In this document: piece by piece, positions 5,213 through 6,869 of the stretch | How positions within the stretch are numbered: the first letter of the stretch is position 1 | Layout: the number at the start of each line of letters is the position of its first letter | From: Chlamydiota bacterium | GTDB lineage: Bacteria; Auribacterota; UBA3054; B51-G9 | DNA length: 6,869 bases | Assembly (NCBI GenBank): GCA_003648225.1 | Contig: QMOL01000159.1 | Location: 1-6,869 of the forward strand | Direction of reading: 5' to 3' | Notes under the pieces: model-generated | Told to the model about the DNA's origin: nothing | Database searches by the model: none | What the model saw: the letters and a program-made list of their open reading frames with translations, nothing else | Translations under genes and position numbers: made by a program

Positions 5213-6869
5213 TTAATCAATGACCGAATAAATCTTTTTTCCTTTTATGTTCTCTTTACCCGCAATAATAATACGTTTACGCCTTTCAGCAAGGATTTTA
5301 TCACCTTCCTTTTTAGAAAAAATTCCGTCCCCGTTTAAATCTTTTGTAACCTGTAAATCTAAGTTAATTGTATATGCCGAACTGCTGACACAAACAAGAT
5401 TCGCGATACGTTGAAAATGTTTAAGTGTCATCCCGCGTACATTAAGAAGGTCACCAAGCTGTTTATAAGGCTTAAGCGAGATTTTATTATTATCACCTTT
5501 TCCTTCAGCTATATTTTTCGCAAGCCCGTCATTAACTCCCGGCATACACGAAATAAGCCGCGAAGTCGCGGAATTTATATTTATGCGTCCTATTACCGGG
5601 ACGGGAGTGATAATGGCGTAGTTAAACCAAGCGTATCCTGAACGTCTTTGCCGTTGTGAAGCACTATTACTTAAAATATCCTTTATATCTTCACTTGCGG
5701 AATCGACCAATTGATGAGGTGTAATTCTTAATTTAAAATCACCGTCAGTGGAGACATTTTCCGGCTTGATTTTCCCGGCGTAAATTTCATCTGACTTATT
5801 ATATTTTTTATTTTCACAAAGAAGGTCAAAAGTTTTAGTTGTATAATTCCAAACCTCGATGTCAAGCGGCGCGTTATTATTTTCTTCAAGAAATTCTGTA
5901 GTGTTAATCGCGTCATTAAGACCGAAAAGATATAAATCGTAATTTCCAGGAGTTGAAATTCTTTTTTTCCATGTCCACTCGCCTTTGCAGTTTTCTTTTC
6001 TTGTAAAACACAACGGCGTTTTATATCCCGGTCCTATTGAAAATAAATCCTCTTTGTTTGCGGATAAAATTTTTATGCCTGGTGTTGAATGAGGTTTCGT
6101 ATTATCATTTGGCTTTGTGAGAAAAAGACTGTTTTTCGTGTTTCCGAATATGGGGAAGCATTCACCTCGCATTCTGCCGGTCATAAAGCGAAGAGTCTGT
6201 CCTTTCCACTGGTCGATTTCCCAGTTCGCGTTTTTAGTTATAACAATCCCGTTTTTAACGGAAACAACAGCTTTTAAAGTAGAATCCCATCCTTTTCTTT
6301 CTGTCGTTTCATCAGCAGCGTTTAATCTTATAATGGAAGAACAGAAAACATTTGCCATGGCCTTAATAGCGCGTTTAGCTTCTCCCTTTGAGCGTCCGCT
6401 GCCTACATTTTTAAAGTCCCCGTCAGCGCTTACTTTCTGAATTTCCCCAATACTGACAAAAGGTCCGTTTTTAACATACGGCATTATTGATTTATTTCTT
6501 CTACTGGAACGATTTTGCGCGAGGTGTGTTTGACCGCCGATGGTCGGCTTCTTTTGAATAACCCAGTTATAACCTGAAGGATCAATTTTCTCAGAACTGT
6601 ATCCGTACCAATGTTCCGGTGCCTTATCAAGATATGAATATTCAACCGTTCGTGCTGCAATTTGCTGATATTCATTTTTAAGAGTCATACTTACAATGCC
6701 GCCTTTTGCCGGCATACCGACTAACATTACTTTATCGCAATTTGGCGGTTGTAAACTTTTAAGGTGATCAGGCCAGTCGCTGCCTGTTGCAACGGCAAAC
6801 CAATCTTTTCCGCTGTAAACTATACGATACCTTGTACCATCGAAACTTGATTGATGGTCTGAGTCAACA
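5213..6869 (-). CDS. Large protein of unknown function with C-terminal helix-hairpin-helix and EF-hand-like loop, 5'-partial
   Basis: The frame is open from the right edge (6868) to TAA at 5213-5215, giving 551 visible residues. The ATG at 6727 (residue 48) is unlikely to be the start, since the 47 codons before it read as normal protein (RYRIVYSGKDWFAVATGSDW...) and no ribosome-binding site precedes it. About residues 70-190 include YSYLDKAPEHWYGYS and GPFVSIGEIQKV. A middle beta-rich part contains GPGYKTPL, GEWTWKK, PGNYDLYLFGLNDA and TTEFLEENNNAPLDIEVWNY. From G427 come GRININSAT..L..MPGV, then LGDLLNVRGMTLKHFQRIANLVCVSSSAYTI, a helix-hairpin-helix arrangement like that of GspK/PulK or ComEA proteins. 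DLNGDG follows, an EF-hand-like Ca-binding loop. I associate this layout with large Planctomycetes/Lentisphaerota proteins linked to type II secretion pseudopilin-like systems, but the function is not established. No terminator is visible before the next gene, 179 bp downstream. Confidence 0.75.
   Translation of the reverse strand, partial: VDSDHQSSFDGTRYRIVYSGKDWFAVATGSDWPDHLKSLQPPNCDKVMLVGMPAKGGIVSMTLKNEYQQIAARTVEYSYLDKAPEHWYGYSSEKIDPSGYNWVIQKKPTIGGQTHLAQNRSSRRNKSIMPYVKNGPFVSIGEIQKVSADGDFKNVGSGRSKGEAKRAIKAMANVFCSSIIRLNAADETTERKGWDSTLKAVVSVKNGIVITKNANWEIDQWKGQTLRFMTGRMRGECFPIFGNTKNSLFLTKPNDNTKPHSTPGIKILSANKEDLFSIGPGYKTPLCFTRKENCKGEWTWKKRISTPGNYDLYLFGLNDAINTTEFLEENNNAPLDIEVWNYTTKTFDLLCENKKYNKSDEIYAGKIKPENVSTDGDFKLRITPHQLVDSASEDIKDILSNSASQRQRRSGYAWFNYAIITPVPVIGRININSATSRLISCMPGVNDGLAKNIAEGKGDNNKISLKPYKQLGDLLNVRGMTLKHFQRIANLVCVSSSAYTINLDLQVTKDLNGDGIFSKKEGDKILAERRKRIIIAGKENIKGKKIYSVID

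Noticed and set aside
6117..6440. Plus-strand open frame of 107 codons inside the helix-hairpin-helix gene
   Set aside because: The opposite strand carries a long, motif-containing frame; this one has no recognisable domain or start signal.
6725..6727. ATG as start of the helix-hairpin-helix gene
   Set aside because: The frame continues upstream for 47 more codons of ordinary protein sequence to the window edge, and no ribosome-binding site or signal peptide is found at this ATG.

Overview
The window is one stretch of minus-strand genes from what looks like an uncultured bacterium of the PVC group, most likely Kiritimatiellota or Lentisphaerota. This placement is an inference from four things: Asn-rich secreted proteins with 'GTNN..VVGT..W' Ig-like spacers, a C-terminal PEP-CTERM sorting tail (IPEP, hydrophobic stretch, RRK), moderate-to-low GC by eye, and an upstream protein of a type I associate with Planctomycetes/Lentisphaerota. 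Read in the direction of transcription (right to left), there are three genes, two of them cut by the window edges.

Layout: (C) 6869-5213 is the 3' part of a large gene of unknown function, at least 551 residues, ending in a helix-hairpin-helix segment and an EF-hand-like DxNxDG loop. A 179-bp AT-rich gap follows, with two TATAAT boxes on the minus strand. (B) 5033-1329 encodes a 1234-residue secreted, surface-sorted protein. Its order is signal peptide, apiosidase/GH140-like module (DUF4038-type barrel plus PF12904-type beta domain), three Ig-like repeats, a second GH140-like module and a PEP-CTERM tail. A strong intrinsic terminator (1271-1301) follows. (A) 1136-1 is the 5' part of a third gene, a single GH140-like protein with its own signal peptide, cut off by the window edge.

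The main result is the contrast between A and B. A keeps the acidic and aromatic residues expected of an apiosidase-like glycosidase: the Asp of WMMGGD, the two Glu of LYEGGYE, and YGH. Both modules of B have lost the same ones: GGD is GGG, the first Glu is Gly, YGH is YGN, and the PCWG-type segment is PLPA. The two B modules are still almost identical to each other over a roughly 60-residue block, with many silent DNA differences. This looks like a duplicated, maintained, probably non-catalytic or re-purposed pair of glycosidase folds held apart by Ig spacers on the cell surface, next to a likely active paralogue. A plausible joint role is capture (B) and cleavage (A) of a plant- or algal-type polysaccharide, but no substrate can be read from the sequence.
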